This document shows, one piece after another, positions 24,054-33,535 of a stretch of 64,000 nucleotides of DNA. The number at the start of each line of letters is the position of its first letter. Within the stretch, counting starts at the first letter, position 1. Origin of the DNA: Chryseobacterium sp. SNU WT5 (GTDB taxonomy: Bacteria; Bacteroidota; Bacteroidia; Flavobacteriales; Weeksellaceae); the NCBI RefSeq assembly GCF_007362475.1, contig NZ_CP041687.1, forward strand, positions 2,542,001-2,606,000, read 5' to 3'. Under the pieces are notes generated by a model. The model was not told the origin of the DNA. It was given only the letters and a program-made list of their open reading frames with translations, and made no database searches. A program made the position numbers and the translations under genes.

Positions 24054-25417
24054 TACCAGTTTTTATCAATCATATAGATGAGTTGCCCCATTACGGTGGC
24101 TCCCAATAATAACTCTCTACGGTTCACTTTATCAAAAGTGTCTTCTTCTGAGTGGTGAATTTCGAAGTAGCGCTGAGAATCAGGTACTAATTCCGCCAGG
24201 GGAACACCCAAAGGTTCCATCGGTTCGATATCTGTTCCCGCATATTCCATTTCGAAATTATGAACTCCATAAGGTAAAAAGAGTGATCGCCAGGATTGAA
24301 TTTGCTTACGTTTGGTTTGATCCATTACCAAAGCAATGCCGCGCGGCGTAAAACCTCCACCATCGCTTTCAATAGCAAAGAGGTGTTTTTCATTATTCTT
24401 TTTTATATTTTCAGCATATTGATTTCCGCCTCTTACCCCGTTTTCTTCATTAGCGAAACATACTACTCTGATCGTATGGTTATTTTTAATTCCTAATTTT
24501 TTGAAAGTTCGTAGTACTTCAATACTTTGAACAATTCCGGCGCCATCATCTTGTGCTCCTTCGCCAACATCCCAGGAATCCAAATGTCCGCCAACTACAA
24601 TCACGCTTTTATCTTTGTTCCCGCTAATTTCTCCTATGACTGAATGAGACAGTATTTGCCCTTTCATGGTTGCATTAGAATTCAGTTTTGCATAAACTTT
24701 TTCAGTTTGTAAGGTCTTTTCCAATTCGTCTGCACTTTTTGGCCCAATAGCGACCGCAGGTATTTTCGTGGTGTCATCCGCATCATAGCGCATCATTCCA
24801 GTATGTGGTACGTCATCAAATGCCGAAGAAAGTGAACGTATAATTACGGCTTTCGCTCCTTTTTTTCCTGCCCATGAAGCGGATGCCCGGCGGTAGATCC
24901 CAGCGTCGCCATAAGCTTGCCCCGTAGAAATAAATTTTTGGTTAAATGCGTAATTGAAAAATACAATTTTACCTTTTACTTGCTCCGCAGACAATTGATC
25001 GAATTCTTCTTTATTTTTTACAAAAATAATTTCTGCTTCGACATCCTTACCCTTTGTTCCCTCTGAATTTCCTAAAGAAAGCATTTTTAAAAATCTCCAT
25101 TTTCCACTTTTATCTTTGATAAATAAAGATTCTTTACCTCTTTCCCAATTCGGGACCATCACTTGTTCTTTCCAGACTTTATCAGCGCCAGCATCTTTTA
25201 ATTTTTGAACCGCCCAATCAGTTGCTTTTTCGTAAGCTTGCGAACCGCTTAAACGATGTCCAATTGTTTTGGTTAATTGATGTAAATTCTGGTAAGCAGT
25301 TCCATTGACCAGGATCTCATCAGAAATATTTTTGAATTGAACTGAATCTGCTGATGTTTGTGCAAATAAAAATCCGCCTAGAAAAAGCGGAAGTAATTTT
25401 GTAATTGAATATTTCAT
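24053..25417 (-). CDS. Exported M28-family zinc aminopeptidase
   Basis: 454 residues with a signal peptide (MKYSITKLLPLFLGGFLFAQ). A PA domain insert (about 130-260) precedes the M28 zinc core: GGHLDSWDVGEGAQDDGAG gives His and the bridging Asp, FANEENGVRGG the catalytic and ligand Glu, ESDGGGF the next Asp and HHSEEDTFDKV the last His. Such enzymes remove N-terminal residues from peptides in the periplasm or outside the cell. The gene precedes dgkA in a two-gene unit. Family and zinc ligands are clear; the peptide preference is not. Confidence 0.92.
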   Translation of the reverse strand: MKYSITKLLPLFLGGFLFAQTSADSVQFKNISDEILVNGTAYQNLHQLTKTIGHRLSGSQAYEKATDWAVQKLKDAGADKVWKEQVMVPNWERGKESLFIKDKSGKWRFLKMLSLGNSEGTKGKDVEAEIIFVKNKEEFDQLSAEQVKGKIVFFNYAFNQKFISTGQAYGDAGIYRRASASWAGKKGAKAVIIRSLSSAFDDVPHTGMMRYDADDTTKIPAVAIGPKSADELEKTLQTEKVYAKLNSNATMKGQILSHSVIGEISGNKDKSVIVVGGHLDSWDVGEGAQDDGAGIVQSIEVLRTFKKLGIKNNHTIRVVCFANEENGVRGGNQYAENIKKNNEKHLFAIESDGGGFTPRGIALVMDQTKRKQIQSWRSLFLPYGVHNFEMEYAGTDIEPMEPLGVPLAELVPDSQRYFEIHHSEEDTFDKVNRRELLLGATVMGQLIYMIDKNW

Positions 25418-25543
25418 GGATGCTACAGTTAAATTAGTAAATTCAAATTTAAAGAAAAATTATAAGAAATTGGACTTTCGTCTTTTTTAAGATTCTATTT
25501 CCATAATCTGCTCTTTAAAAAACGGCTAAATTTACTTAAGTAA

Positions 25544-26785
25544 CTATTTCATATCATACATGAGCAGTGCAGTAACCAGTTTTGGTTCGATATAGGTACA
25601 TTTTGGTGGCATCTTGATATTTTGGTCAGATACTTTTAATAAGTCATTAAAACTTACAGGAAAAATACCAAAACCGACTTTTGCTTCACCAGAATCTACA
25701 CGCTCTTTAATCGTTTGTATGCCCTGAATGGTAGAATTACCTTTAAGATAAGAAATCTTATCAGTAGTTTTTGGATTTTCAATTCCCAAAATGTCTTTGA
25801 TGATATATTCCTCCAGGAGATAATGATCTAAGTCATTTAGTTCATTCGGCTGCTTTCTGAAGTCATGTTTTACATGAAGAGAGTAAAATCTACCTTTGAA
25901 ATACATCGAAATATGGAACTTCTGCGATGGAAAATAAGGCTGTATTCCTTTATCATGAATGAGAAAATTTTTCTCTATTTTTTTTAAAAATTCCTCATCC
26001 GACAAGCCGTTTAAGTCATGGATGAAACGGTTGTAATCATGAATCTTTATAGATTGGTTAGAGACAATGAAACTAAAAACATAATTATAAGGTTCTGAAC
26101 CCGTTTGCTTTTTGTTTTTATCCTGCTGCCGTTTTGCATGTAGTGCAGTAGATCCTATTCTGTGATGACCGTCCGCAATATAAAAAGAATCAATCTGCTC
26201 CAATACTTCTTTAAACTGAAGCATTTTTAGCCGGTTATCGATGCGCCAGATCTTATGTCGCGTTCCATTGTCGTCTAAGTAGTTGAGAATGGGAACGTTT
26301 TTTTCTTCGTGATTCATTAACAGCTCCACTTTAGGATTTGCCATATAAGTCAATAGAACTGGCTCTGCCTGTACATTTACTTTTTCAAGATAATAGGCTA
26401 ATTTTTCCTTTCTGTGCGTTAATGTTGATTCGTGCTTTTTTATTTTCCCATTCCAGAAATCCTCCACGCTTACTAAGCCGAGTAATCCTCTGAAAATAGA
26501 TTTATTAGGCAAAAACTGTTCATAAAGGTAATAAGAAGAGTTGTCTTGCACTAGTTTTCTTTCGGCTAAAAGTTCTTCAAAATTTGTTCTGATTTTTCTC
26601 AAATTTCGATCAAGATCCTTCGATTTACTAACCACGTAAGGTTTAACCATTTGAATGTAAGATGATTCAACTTGAGATTTTTTATTAATTTCTTCCTGCG
26701 AGAAATTATCCAGCGGATGCGTTGGGAAAATGTCAACAAATTCTTCACTCGGTCGTATTCCTCGAAATGGTTTAAATATAGGCAT
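25544..26785 (-). CDS. DUF1015 family protein
   Basis: 413 residues matching the DUF1015 pattern: start MPIFKPFRGIRPSEEF, the middle RIDNRLKMLQFKEVLEQIDSFYIADGHHRIGSTALHAKRQ with the invariant ADGHHR, and a VGFGIFPVSFNDLLKVSD section before the MPPKCTYIEPKL end. Members are often found in serine-biosynthesis operons, as here: the gene is third after serC and serA, 7 bases behind serA. The family is linked by context to serine/threonine metabolism and some members are reported to have kinase-like folds; the activity here is unknown. Confidence 0.9.
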   Translation of the reverse strand: MPIFKPFRGIRPSEEFVDIFPTHPLDNFSQEEINKKSQVESSYIQMVKPYVVSKSKDLDRNLRKIRTNFEELLAERKLVQDNSSYYLYEQFLPNKSIFRGLLGLVSVEDFWNGKIKKHESTLTHRKEKLAYYLEKVNVQAEPVLLTYMANPKVELLMNHEEKNVPILNYLDDNGTRHKIWRIDNRLKMLQFKEVLEQIDSFYIADGHHRIGSTALHAKRQQDKNKKQTGSEPYNYVFSFIVSNQSIKIHDYNRFIHDLNGLSDEEFLKKIEKNFLIHDKGIQPYFPSQKFHISMYFKGRFYSLHVKHDFRKQPNELNDLDHYLLEEYIIKDILGIENPKTTDKISYLKGNSTIQGIQTIKERVDSGEAKVGFGIFPVSFNDLLKVSDQNIKMPPKCTYIEPKLVTALLMYDMK

Positions 26786-26792
26786 ATGTTAT

Positions 26793-27752
26793 TTACAATT
26801 TCTTATTGATTGCAATAATTTGCTCCGCAAGTTCTTTGCCTATTTTTTCTTGTGCATCCTGCGTGTTTCCTCCTAAATGCGGTGAAAGTGATAAATTAGG
26901 ATTCATCAGAATAGCAAGTTCGGGAGTTGGTTCATTTTCAAAAACGTCCAGTGCTGCACCTGCAATTTTCCCTGATTCAATAAACTGCATCAAAGAAACT
27001 TCATTAATCACGCCACCTCTTGCAGTATTCACGATAAAAATACCGTCTTTCATTTTTTCAAACTGAGGTGTGTCTATAATATATTCTTTTGTTTTTGGCG
27101 TATTGATACTTAGGAAGTCAAGATCTTTTAAAAACTCTTCGGTGTTATTATTGGAGGTTATTTTAAATTCTAGTTTTTGACCGTCAAAAAAATCTAAAGA
27201 AATTGTTTCCGTTTTTGGCTGTCTAGTAAGGACTTTAACCTTCATTCCTAAAGAAATTCCAATTTTTACAACTTCTTGTCCAATACCCCCAAAACCGATT
27301 ACCCCCAAAGTTTTACCTTCTAATTCAACAGCTGATGAAAATGATTTTTTCAACGCGTTAAAATGCGTATCACCTTCTAGTGGCATGATTCGGTTGGATT
27401 CATGTAGAAAACGAGCCAAAGAGAAAAAATGGGCAAAAACCATTTCTGCTACAGATCTGGATGAAGCTTTTGGAGTATTGATGACATACAAACCTTTTTC
27501 AATCGCATATTCTACATCAATATTATCCATTCCAACTCCGCCACGTCCAATAATTTTCAACTCCGGACAGCTATCAATAAGGTCTTTACGAACTTTAGTA
27601 GCGCTACGTACCAATAAAACGTTTACTTTATTTTCGTTAATGAAATTGATAAGATGTTCTTGTGAAACCTTAGCTTCTAATAACTCAATTCCAGCATCTT
27701 GCAGCATCTGTTCTCCGGCTTTCGATATGCCGTCATTAGCCAATACTATCAT
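26793..27752 (-). CDS. serA: D-3-phosphoglycerate dehydrogenase (short form)
   Basis: 319 residues of the D-2-hydroxyacid dehydrogenase family. The NAD-binding loop is GVIGFGGIGQEVVKIG, the catalytic Arg lies in NTARGGVINE, the Glu in FENEPTPE, and the His in LSPHLGGNTQDAQEK. Together with serC directly before it and the DUF1015 gene after it, this is the first step of serine biosynthesis (3-phosphoglycerate to 3-phosphohydroxypyruvate). It lacks the C-terminal ACT regulatory domain found in the long form, so it is probably not serine-inhibited in the same way. It starts right behind the serC stop with no gap. Confidence 0.93.
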   Translation of the reverse strand: MIVLANDGISKAGEQMLQDAGIELLEAKVSQEHLINFINENKVNVLLVRSATKVRKDLIDSCPELKIIGRGGVGMDNIDVEYAIEKGLYVINTPKASSRSVAEMVFAHFFSLARFLHESNRIMPLEGDTHFNALKKSFSSAVELEGKTLGVIGFGGIGQEVVKIGISLGMKVKVLTRQPKTETISLDFFDGQKLEFKITSNNNTEEFLKDLDFLSINTPKTKEYIIDTPQFEKMKDGIFIVNTARGGVINEVSLMQFIESGKIAGAALDVFENEPTPELAILMNPNLSLSPHLGGNTQDAQEKIGKELAEQIIAINKKL

Positions 27753-28817
27753 TTATTTTAAATTTTGCATTACGTGAACTAAAACCTGAACACTCTCTAT
27801 TGGCAAAGCATTATACATACTCGCACGATATCCACCTAAACTTCGGTGCCCATTTAGACCATTGATTCCTGCTTCTTTCCAGGCATTGTCAAAGGCTTCT
27901 TTTTTAGAATCATCTGTTAGTTTGAAAGAAACATTCATTAGAGAACGGTCTTCTTTTCTACAAAATGTTTCAAACAATGGGTTTCTGTCAATTTCTGTGT
28001 AAAGTAATGCTGCTTTGGCTTCGTTTCTTGCTTCAGCTGCAGCAATTCCACCATTGTTTTCTAAATGCTGTAAAGTCAATAAGGACGCGTAAACAGGGAA
28101 AACGGGTGGGGTATTGAACATTGATTCTTTTGCAATATGCAACGAATAATCAAGGTAAGACGGAATATCTCGTCCTGTGTTGCCTAATATTTCTTTCTTA
28201 ATGACCACTAATGTTGTTCCTGCAGGACCCATATTTTTTTGTGCTCCAGCGTAGATCACATCAAATTGTGAGAAATCAATCACGCGGCTAAAGATATCTG
28301 AACTCATATCACAAACCATCAAGGTATCCACTTTTGGAAACTCTTTCATTTGAGTTCCGTAGATGGTGTTATTTGAGGTACAGTGGAAATAATCATATTC
28401 GCTTCCTACTGTATAATCTTTAGGGATAAAGGAATAATTCTCTTCTTTAGAAGAACCAACAACCTCTACAGTTCCTAGTTTTTTAGCTTCTTTGATAGCG
28501 CCTGCAGCCCAGGTTCCAGTATCCAAATAGGCAGCTTTTCCGTTTTCCTTTTTCATAAGATTGAAGGGAACCATTGCAAACTGCAAACTTGCACCTCCTC
28601 CTACGTAAATAACTTCATAATCATCACCCAGATTCATAAGTCTCTTAACGATTGCTCTGGCTTCATTCATTACAGGAACAAAATCTTTGCTACGGTGCGA
28701 GATTTCTAAAATAGATAATCCGATTCCGTTAAAATCCAAGATCGCTTCTGCAGATTTTTCAAATACTTCTTGTGGTAAAATGCAGGGACCTGCACTAAAG
28801 TTGTGTTTTTTGCTCAT
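27753..28817 (-). CDS. serC: Phosphoserine aminotransferase
   Basis: 354 residues, a class-V PLP aminotransferase. The start MSKKHNFSAGPCILPQEV is typical for SerC. PLP lysine is in YAGAQKNMGPAG, substrate contacts include EISHRSKDF near the N-terminus, and GHRSLGGYRASMYNALP at the end is the SerC/PSAT signature. It converts 3-phosphohydroxypyruvate to phosphoserine and also acts in pyridoxal phosphate synthesis. First gene of the serC-serA-DUF1015 operon. The phosphoserine phosphatase is not in this window. Confidence 0.95.
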   Translation of the reverse strand: MSKKHNFSAGPCILPQEVFEKSAEAILDFNGIGLSILEISHRSKDFVPVMNEARAIVKRLMNLGDDYEVIYVGGGASLQFAMVPFNLMKKENGKAAYLDTGTWAAGAIKEAKKLGTVEVVGSSKEENYSFIPKDYTVGSEYDYFHCTSNNTIYGTQMKEFPKVDTLMVCDMSSDIFSRVIDFSQFDVIYAGAQKNMGPAGTTLVVIKKEILGNTGRDIPSYLDYSLHIAKESMFNTPPVFPVYASLLTLQHLENNGGIAAAEARNEAKAALLYTEIDRNPLFETFCRKEDRSLMNVSFKLTDDSKKEAFDNAWKEAGINGLNGHRSLGGYRASMYNALPIESVQVLVHVMQNLK

Positions 28818-28890
28818 AAACGCTGATTTTTAAAAGAATTCAAGCGGCTACCTGTCGGTTGATATTCCTATATTGAAATATTACTAAATT

Positions 28891-28920
28891 AAAACAAAAA
28901 GCGCCCACAATAGTGGACGC
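28891..28920 (-). terminator. Terminator after the ferredoxin gene
   Basis: On the minus strand GCGTCCAC-tatt-GTGGGCGC followed by TTTTTGTTTT. It begins 7 bases after the ferredoxin stop. Confidence 0.85.
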
Positions 28921-28926
28921 GAATAA

Positions 28927-29277
28927 TTATTCTCCGTGTAAAAAAGCTTTTTTCTCGAGTAAGCTTTCTTCTGATTCTACGTGGTCTTCATCTGGAATAC
29001 AGCAATCCACGGGACAAACCGCAGCACATTGGGGTTCCTCATGGAAGCCAATGCACTCGGTGCATTTATCGGTTACAATAAAATAAACATCATCACTTAC
29101 CGGCTCCTGAGGTTCATCTGCATCTATCGCTAAGCCAGATTTTAGTACGACTTTACCTTTTAGCGCAGTTCCGTCGGAGGCTTTCCAATCCACTGCTCCT
29201 TCATAGATCGCATTGTTCGGACATTCCGGTTCACAAGCGCCACAATTTATACATTCGTCTGTTATTTTAATAGCCAT
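28927..29277 (-). CDS. 4Fe-4S dicluster ferredoxin
   Basis: 116 residues with two 4Fe-4S cluster motifs: CINCGACEPECP (residues 11-22) and CTECIGFHEEPQCAAVCPVDCC (about 74-95). The loop of the second cluster is extended, as in Allochromatium/Alvin-type 2[4Fe-4S] ferredoxins. A soluble, acidic electron carrier. It is divergent from the LuxC-like acyl-CoA reductase, with overlapping promoters between them; this neighbourhood recurs in flavobacteria and may mean a shared redox role. Confidence 0.92.
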   Translation of the reverse strand: MAIKITDECINCGACEPECPNNAIYEGAVDWKASDGTALKGKVVLKSGLAIDADEPQEPVSDDVYFIVTDKCTECIGFHEEPQCAAVCPVDCCIPDEDHVESEESLLEKKAFLHGE

Positions 29278-29292
29278 TGCTACTTTATTTTT

Positions 29293-29310
29293 TAAATTTG
29301 TACAAAATTA
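29293..29310. promoter_or_regulatory. Back-to-back -7 elements for the ferredoxin and LuxC-like genes
   Basis: TAAATTTG at 29293-29300 on the plus strand and TAATTTTG at 29303-29310 on the minus strand both fit TAnnTTTG and are only 2 bases apart, so polymerase could load on one or the other of the divergent genes. Confidence 0.5.
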
Positions 29311-29337
29311 CTAAAAATCCAGCAATTTTCCCCCATA

Positions 29338-30372
29338 ATGAAGACAGAAAAACTAATTTTAGGACTTTGTAAACTAAGTATTTATATTAAAGAATTTTTA
29401 GACAAAAATACAGAGGTTTATAATGAAGATGATGAGCGGTTGAGCGCAATCTTACGAAGATCAGAAATCGAAAATCCTTGGTTTACTATTGAAAATCAGA
29501 AATTTGCGTTGAGTCAATGGGCGGATTTATTAACAGAGAAAAATTTGAAAAACTGGCTTTCTAGCTATAAAGTTGGTACCACTTCAAAAAAGGTGGGTTT
29601 AATTTTAGCTGGAAATATACCGATGGTTGGATTCCATGATGTGCTTTCGGTTATTTTAAGTAATCATATTCCCTTGATCAAATTGTCTTCAAAAGATAAA
29701 TTACTATTGCCATTTTTATTAGAAAAATGGAATGAGTTTTCAGATGAAAATGTTCGTTATGAATTTGTGGAAAGATTGAAGGATTTTGATGCTATTATTG
29801 CAACTGGAAGTAATAATACAGCGAGATATTTAGAATATTATTTTAAAGATGCGTTGAGTGTCATCCGAAAAAATAGAACCTCAATCGCAGTTTTAAAAGG
29901 TGATGAAACGAAAGAAGAATTAGCACTGTTGGCGGACGATATTTTTAGATATTTTGGTTTAGGTTGTCGTAATGTGACCAGACTTTTTATTCCCGAAGAT
30001 TTTAAGATTGATCAGATCTTTGAAAGTTTTCTGAAATTTGAATCTGTTATAAATCACAACAAATACGCTAATAATTATGAATATAATCGTGCTATTTATT
30101 TGTTAAATCAAGAAAGATTTTGGGATAATAATTTCGTAATGCTAAAAGAGGATGCAGCCTTGTTTTCGCCGCTTTCTGTCCTGAATTTTACCCGTTACCA
30201 ACAAATAGAAGAAGTCGAAGAATTTATCGTTGAAAACGCTCAGAATATTCAAGCAATTGTTGCTAAACCTGAACTTGGATTAAATTCTATTAATTTTGGT
30301 GAAGCACAAAATCCAGGATTAGAAACCTATGCAGATAATGTGGATACAATGAGTTTCTTAGAAGTTATTTAG
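29338..30372 (+). CDS. Acyl-CoA reductase, LuxC-like
   Basis: 344 residues fitting the LuxC-type acyl-protein/acyl-CoA reductase family: WADLLTEKNLKNWLSSY near the start, GLILAGNIPMVGFHD (NAD(P)-binding region, about 92-106), IIATGSNNTARYLEYYF and YFGLGCRNVTRLFIPEDF, in which the Cys is the acyl-binding nucleophile. LuxC reduces fatty acyl groups to aldehydes in luminous bacteria; in non-luminous flavobacteria the product and role are not established. No lux genes surround it. Confidence 0.82.
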   Translation: MKTEKLILGLCKLSIYIKEFLDKNTEVYNEDDERLSAILRRSEIENPWFTIENQKFALSQWADLLTEKNLKNWLSSYKVGTTSKKVGLILAGNIPMVGFHDVLSVILSNHIPLIKLSSKDKLLLPFLLEKWNEFSDENVRYEFVERLKDFDAIIATGSNNTARYLEYYFKDALSVIRKNRTSIAVLKGDETKEELALLADDIFRYFGLGCRNVTRLFIPEDFKIDQIFESFLKFESVINHNKYANNYEYNRAIYLLNQERFWDNNFVMLKEDAALFSPLSVLNFTRYQQIEEVEEFIVENAQNIQAIVAKPELGLNSINFGEAQNPGLETYADNVDTMSFLEVI

Positions 30373-30376
30373 GTTT

Positions 30377-30691
30377 TTAAAATCTTGATTTCTTTGGGTT
30401 TAGATAGGTTGTAAACACCATTACGTTCTCTCCGAACTTAAGATGTACTCTTTCTGTAATATTTGGTAATTCAATTTGTACAAAGTCTTCGCGCTTCTCT
30501 TCGTTTTCAAAAATCAACAGTAAATTGCTGTTTTTACCTTCTGAAATCATGTTACTTTGTACTTCGGATAAAATGTATTTTTCTGCTTCCATCAGGTTTT
30601 CAACCATCTGATGAAGGTCATCGGTGAGATATTTTTCCCAGTCAGTACTTACGTTTTCGGTCGTGTGAAAAGTAATGCTTAAAACGCTCAT
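30377..30691 (-). CDS. DUF4286 family protein
   Basis: A 104-residue cytosolic protein with ferredoxin-like alternation of strands and helices: MSVLSITFHTTENVSTDWEKYL, then a helix LHQMVENLMEAEKYILSEVQ and strands NLLLIFENEEKREDFVQIEL and NVMVFTTYLNP. It fits the DUF4286 pattern, a small family found in Bacteroidota with unknown activity. It is convergent with the LuxC-like gene, 4 bases apart. Confidence 0.75.
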   Translation of the reverse strand: MSVLSITFHTTENVSTDWEKYLTDDLHQMVENLMEAEKYILSEVQSNMISEGKNSNLLLIFENEEKREDFVQIELPNITERVHLKFGENVMVFTTYLNPKKSRF

Positions 30692-30838
30692 TGTTTTTTA
30701 TTTTTTTTATGATTTAAGGTGCAGAATTTGAGGCAAAATTCGGGATTTTTTTCGTAATTTAGCACGTTATTAAAATTAGAAATGTAAGAATTTTCAAGCG
30801 TAATACTAACCGCTTGATTTTCATTTTATTAAAATATT

Positions 30839-33505
30839 ATGCATAAAGAAGGAGAAAGGTTAATTCCTATCAACATTGTTGATGAAATGAAATCCTCTTA
30901 TATCGATTATTCGATGTCGGTAATCGTTTCCAGAGCGTTACCCGATGTAAGAGATGGCTTGAAACCCGTACACAGAAGAGTCCTGTACGGTATGTACGGA
31001 CTCAACGTTTTTTCAAACAGAAAACATTTAAAATCAGCGAGGATTGTCGGAGACGTTCTTGGTAAGTACCACCCGCATGGTGATACCTCTGTTTATGATG
31101 CGATGGTTAGAATGGCGCAACCTTGGAGTTTGCGTTATCAGCTCGTTGACGGACAGGGTAACTTTGGTTCCATGGATGGCGATCCGCCAGCAGCTATGCG
31201 TTATACGGAAGCAAGAATGAAAAAGATTTCAGATGAAATCTTAGCAGACCTTGACAAAGATACCGTTGATTTTCAAAATAACTTTGATGATTCCATGACG
31301 GAGCCAACCGTTATGCCAACGAAAATCCCTAATCTTTTGGTTAATGGAACTTCTGGTATTGCTGTGGGAATGGCAACGAATATGGCGCCTCATAACCTTG
31401 CAGAATCGATTGATGGGATCTGTGCCTATATTGATAATCCAGAAATTACGGTGGACGAGTTAATGCAATTCATCATCGCACCAGATTTTCCTACTGGCGG
31501 AATTATATACGGGTATGATGGAGTACGTGACGCTTTACATACTGGTCGTGGTAGAATTGTTCTGCGTGCAAAAGTAGGATTTGAAGAAATTGGAAATAGA
31601 AATGCGATTATCATTACCGAAATTCCTTATCAAGTCAACAAGGCAGAAATGATTTCGAGAACTGCAGAACTTGTAAAAGATGATAAAATCCAAGGGATCT
31701 ATGAAATCCGAGATGAATCTGACAGACAGGGAATGCGTGTTGTTTATGAATTGAAAAATGATGCAATTCCGAATGTGGTTTTGAATATGTTGTATAAATA
31801 TACCGCATTACAAACTTCATTTAGTGTTAATAATATTGCCTTGGTTAAAGGGCGTCCGGTACAATTAAATGTAAAGGATCTAATTCTTCATTTCGTAGAT
31901 CACAGACATGAAGTAATTGTTCGCAGAACGAAGTACGATTTAAGAAAAGCTAGAGAAAGGGCACATATCCTTGAAGGGTTCATGAAAGTGATCGGTACCC
32001 AGGATGATCTTGATAAAGCAATCGCAATTATCCGTCACAGTTCTAATCCTGCGGAAGCGAAGGAGGGATTGATGAAAGAATTCGATCTTTCTGATATTCA
32101 GGCGCAGGCGATATTGGATTTAAGATTGGCACGTTTAACTGGAATGGAACTCGACAAAATCCGTGCGGAATATGACGAGATCATGGCGTTAATTAATGAT
32201 TTAGAAGATATTTTGGCAAATGAGCCAAGAAGGTATCAGATCATTAAAGACGAAATGCTAGACATGAAAGAAAAGTACGGTGACGAAAGAAGAACCGAAA
32301 TTGATTATTCAGGTGGTGAAATGTCAATTGAGGATTTAATTCCAGATGAAAAAGTAGTTCTTACCATTTCTCACGCAGGATATATCAAAAGAACTTCTCT
32401 TTCCGAATATAAAGTGCAAAGTAGAGGTGGAGTAGGAAACAGGGCTGCAACAACCAGAGATGAAGATTTCCTGGAATATATTGTAGCAGCGACCAATCAC
32501 CAATATATGCTCTTCTTTACAGAAAAAGGAAAATGTTTCTGGTTGAGAGTGTTTGAAATTCCTGAAGGATCTAAAACTTCTAAAGGTAGGGCTGTTCAGA
32601 ACCTGATTAATATTGAGCCGGGTGATAAGATCAAAGCCTATATCAGAACCAATGATTTAAAGGATCAGGAATATATTAATAAAATGAATGTGGTGATGAT
32701 TACAAAAAACGGTACCATCAAAAAAACATCCTTAGAAGCCTATTCAAGACCAAGAACAAATGGAGTAAATGCCATTGAAATCAGAGAAAATGATCAATTA
32801 TTAGGTGCAAGATTAACTGATGGAAATTCAGAGATTATGATTGCGACCAAAAATGGTAAATGTATTCGATTCCCAGAAGAAAAAGCGAGAGCGGTAGGAC
32901 GTGGTTCCATTGGAGTTCGTGGTATTTCTTTGGAAAAAGAGGACGAAGTTATTGGAATGATTGTTGTGAACGATGTTCAGAATGAAACCGTTTTAGTAGT
33001 GTCTGAACGTGGTTACGGAAAACGTACCGCTGTGGAAGATTACCGTATTACCAATCGTGGTGGTAAGGGCGTTATCACCCTAAATATTACCGAAAAAACA
33101 GGAAATTTAATTGCGATTCAAATGGTAAAAGACGATGATGGATTAATGATCATCAACAAGTCTGGTGTTGCAATTAGAATGGGAATGGATGAAATGCGTG
33201 TGATGGGTAGAAATACACAAGGGGTGAAAGTAATTAATCTGAAAAAGAATGATGAAATTGCAGCAATTGCCAAGGTAGAGATGGATAAAGAGGTTGCAGT
33301 CGAAGCTGAAGAAGACCTTAATGAGCTTCCTACAGAACATGTAGATTCTGCACATCCTGATTTTACAGACCATCCGCAAACAGGAAATAATGCTTATACA
33401 AATCTAGGAGATCCAGCAGCGCTTCAAAAAATTGAGGATGATGAAGCAAAAGATATTAATGATCTAGAAGAAAATAAGGATTCCGAAGGTGAATCCGAAG
33501 AATAA
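30839..33505 (+). CDS. gyrA: DNA gyrase subunit A
   Basis: 888 residues. The N-terminal breakage-reunion domain runs to about 500 with the catalytic tyrosine Tyr122 in [10 protein letters not shown]; the six-bladed C-terminal DNA-wrapping domain follows (repeats with RGGVGNRA near 535 and the GyrA-box-like NRGGKGVI near 740). Gyrase A2B2 introduces negative supercoils. In E. coli numbering the quinolone region reads Asp82-Thr83-Ser84...Asp87; Thr83 is the normal residue in Flavobacterium and not a resistance change. The acidic tail after about 820 (rich in Glu and Asp) is longer than in E. coli. gyrB is not nearby. Confidence 0.97.
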   Translation: MHKEGERLIPINIVDEMKSSYIDYSMSVIVSRALPDVRDGLKPVHRRVLYGMYGLNVFSNRKHLKSARIVGDVLGKYHPHGDTSVYDAMVRMAQPWSLRYQLVDGQGNFGSMDGDPPAAMRYTEARMKKISDEILADLDKDTVDFQNNFDDSMTEPTVMPTKIPNLLVNGTSGIAVGMATNMAPHNLAESIDGICAYIDNPEITVDELMQFIIAPDFPTGGIIYGYDGVRDALHTGRGRIVLRAKVGFEEIGNRNAIIITEIPYQVNKAEMISRTAELVKDDKIQGIYEIRDESDRQGMRVVYELKNDAIPNVVLNMLYKYTALQTSFSVNNIALVKGRPVQLNVKDLILHFVDHRHEVIVRRTKYDLRKARERAHILEGFMKVIGTQDDLDKAIAIIRHSSNPAEAKEGLMKEFDLSDIQAQAILDLRLARLTGMELDKIRAEYDEIMALINDLEDILANEPRRYQIIKDEMLDMKEKYGDERRTEIDYSGGEMSIEDLIPDEKVVLTISHAGYIKRTSLSEYKVQSRGGVGNRAATTRDEDFLEYIVAATNHQYMLFFTEKGKCFWLRVFEIPEGSKTSKGRAVQNLINIEPGDKIKAYIRTNDLKDQEYINKMNVVMITKNGTIKKTSLEAYSRPRTNGVNAIEIRENDQLLGARLTDGNSEIMIATKNGKCIRFPEEKARAVGRGSIGVRGISLEKEDEVIGMIVVNDVQNETVLVVSERGYGKRTAVEDYRITNRGGKGVITLNITEKTGNLIAIQMVKDDDGLMIINKSGVAIRMGMDEMRVMGRNTQGVKVINLKKNDEIAAIAKVEMDKEVAVEAEEDLNELPTEHVDSAHPDFTDHPQTGNNAYTNLGDPAALQKIEDDEAKDINDLEENKDSEGESEE

Positions 33506-33535
33506 TAAATCAACCAAATTTATAATTAAAATAAA

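Noticed and set aside
31080-31110. Thr at GyrA position 83 as a quinolone resistance change
   Set aside because: Thr83 is the ordinary residue in flavobacteria; no resistance claim can be made.
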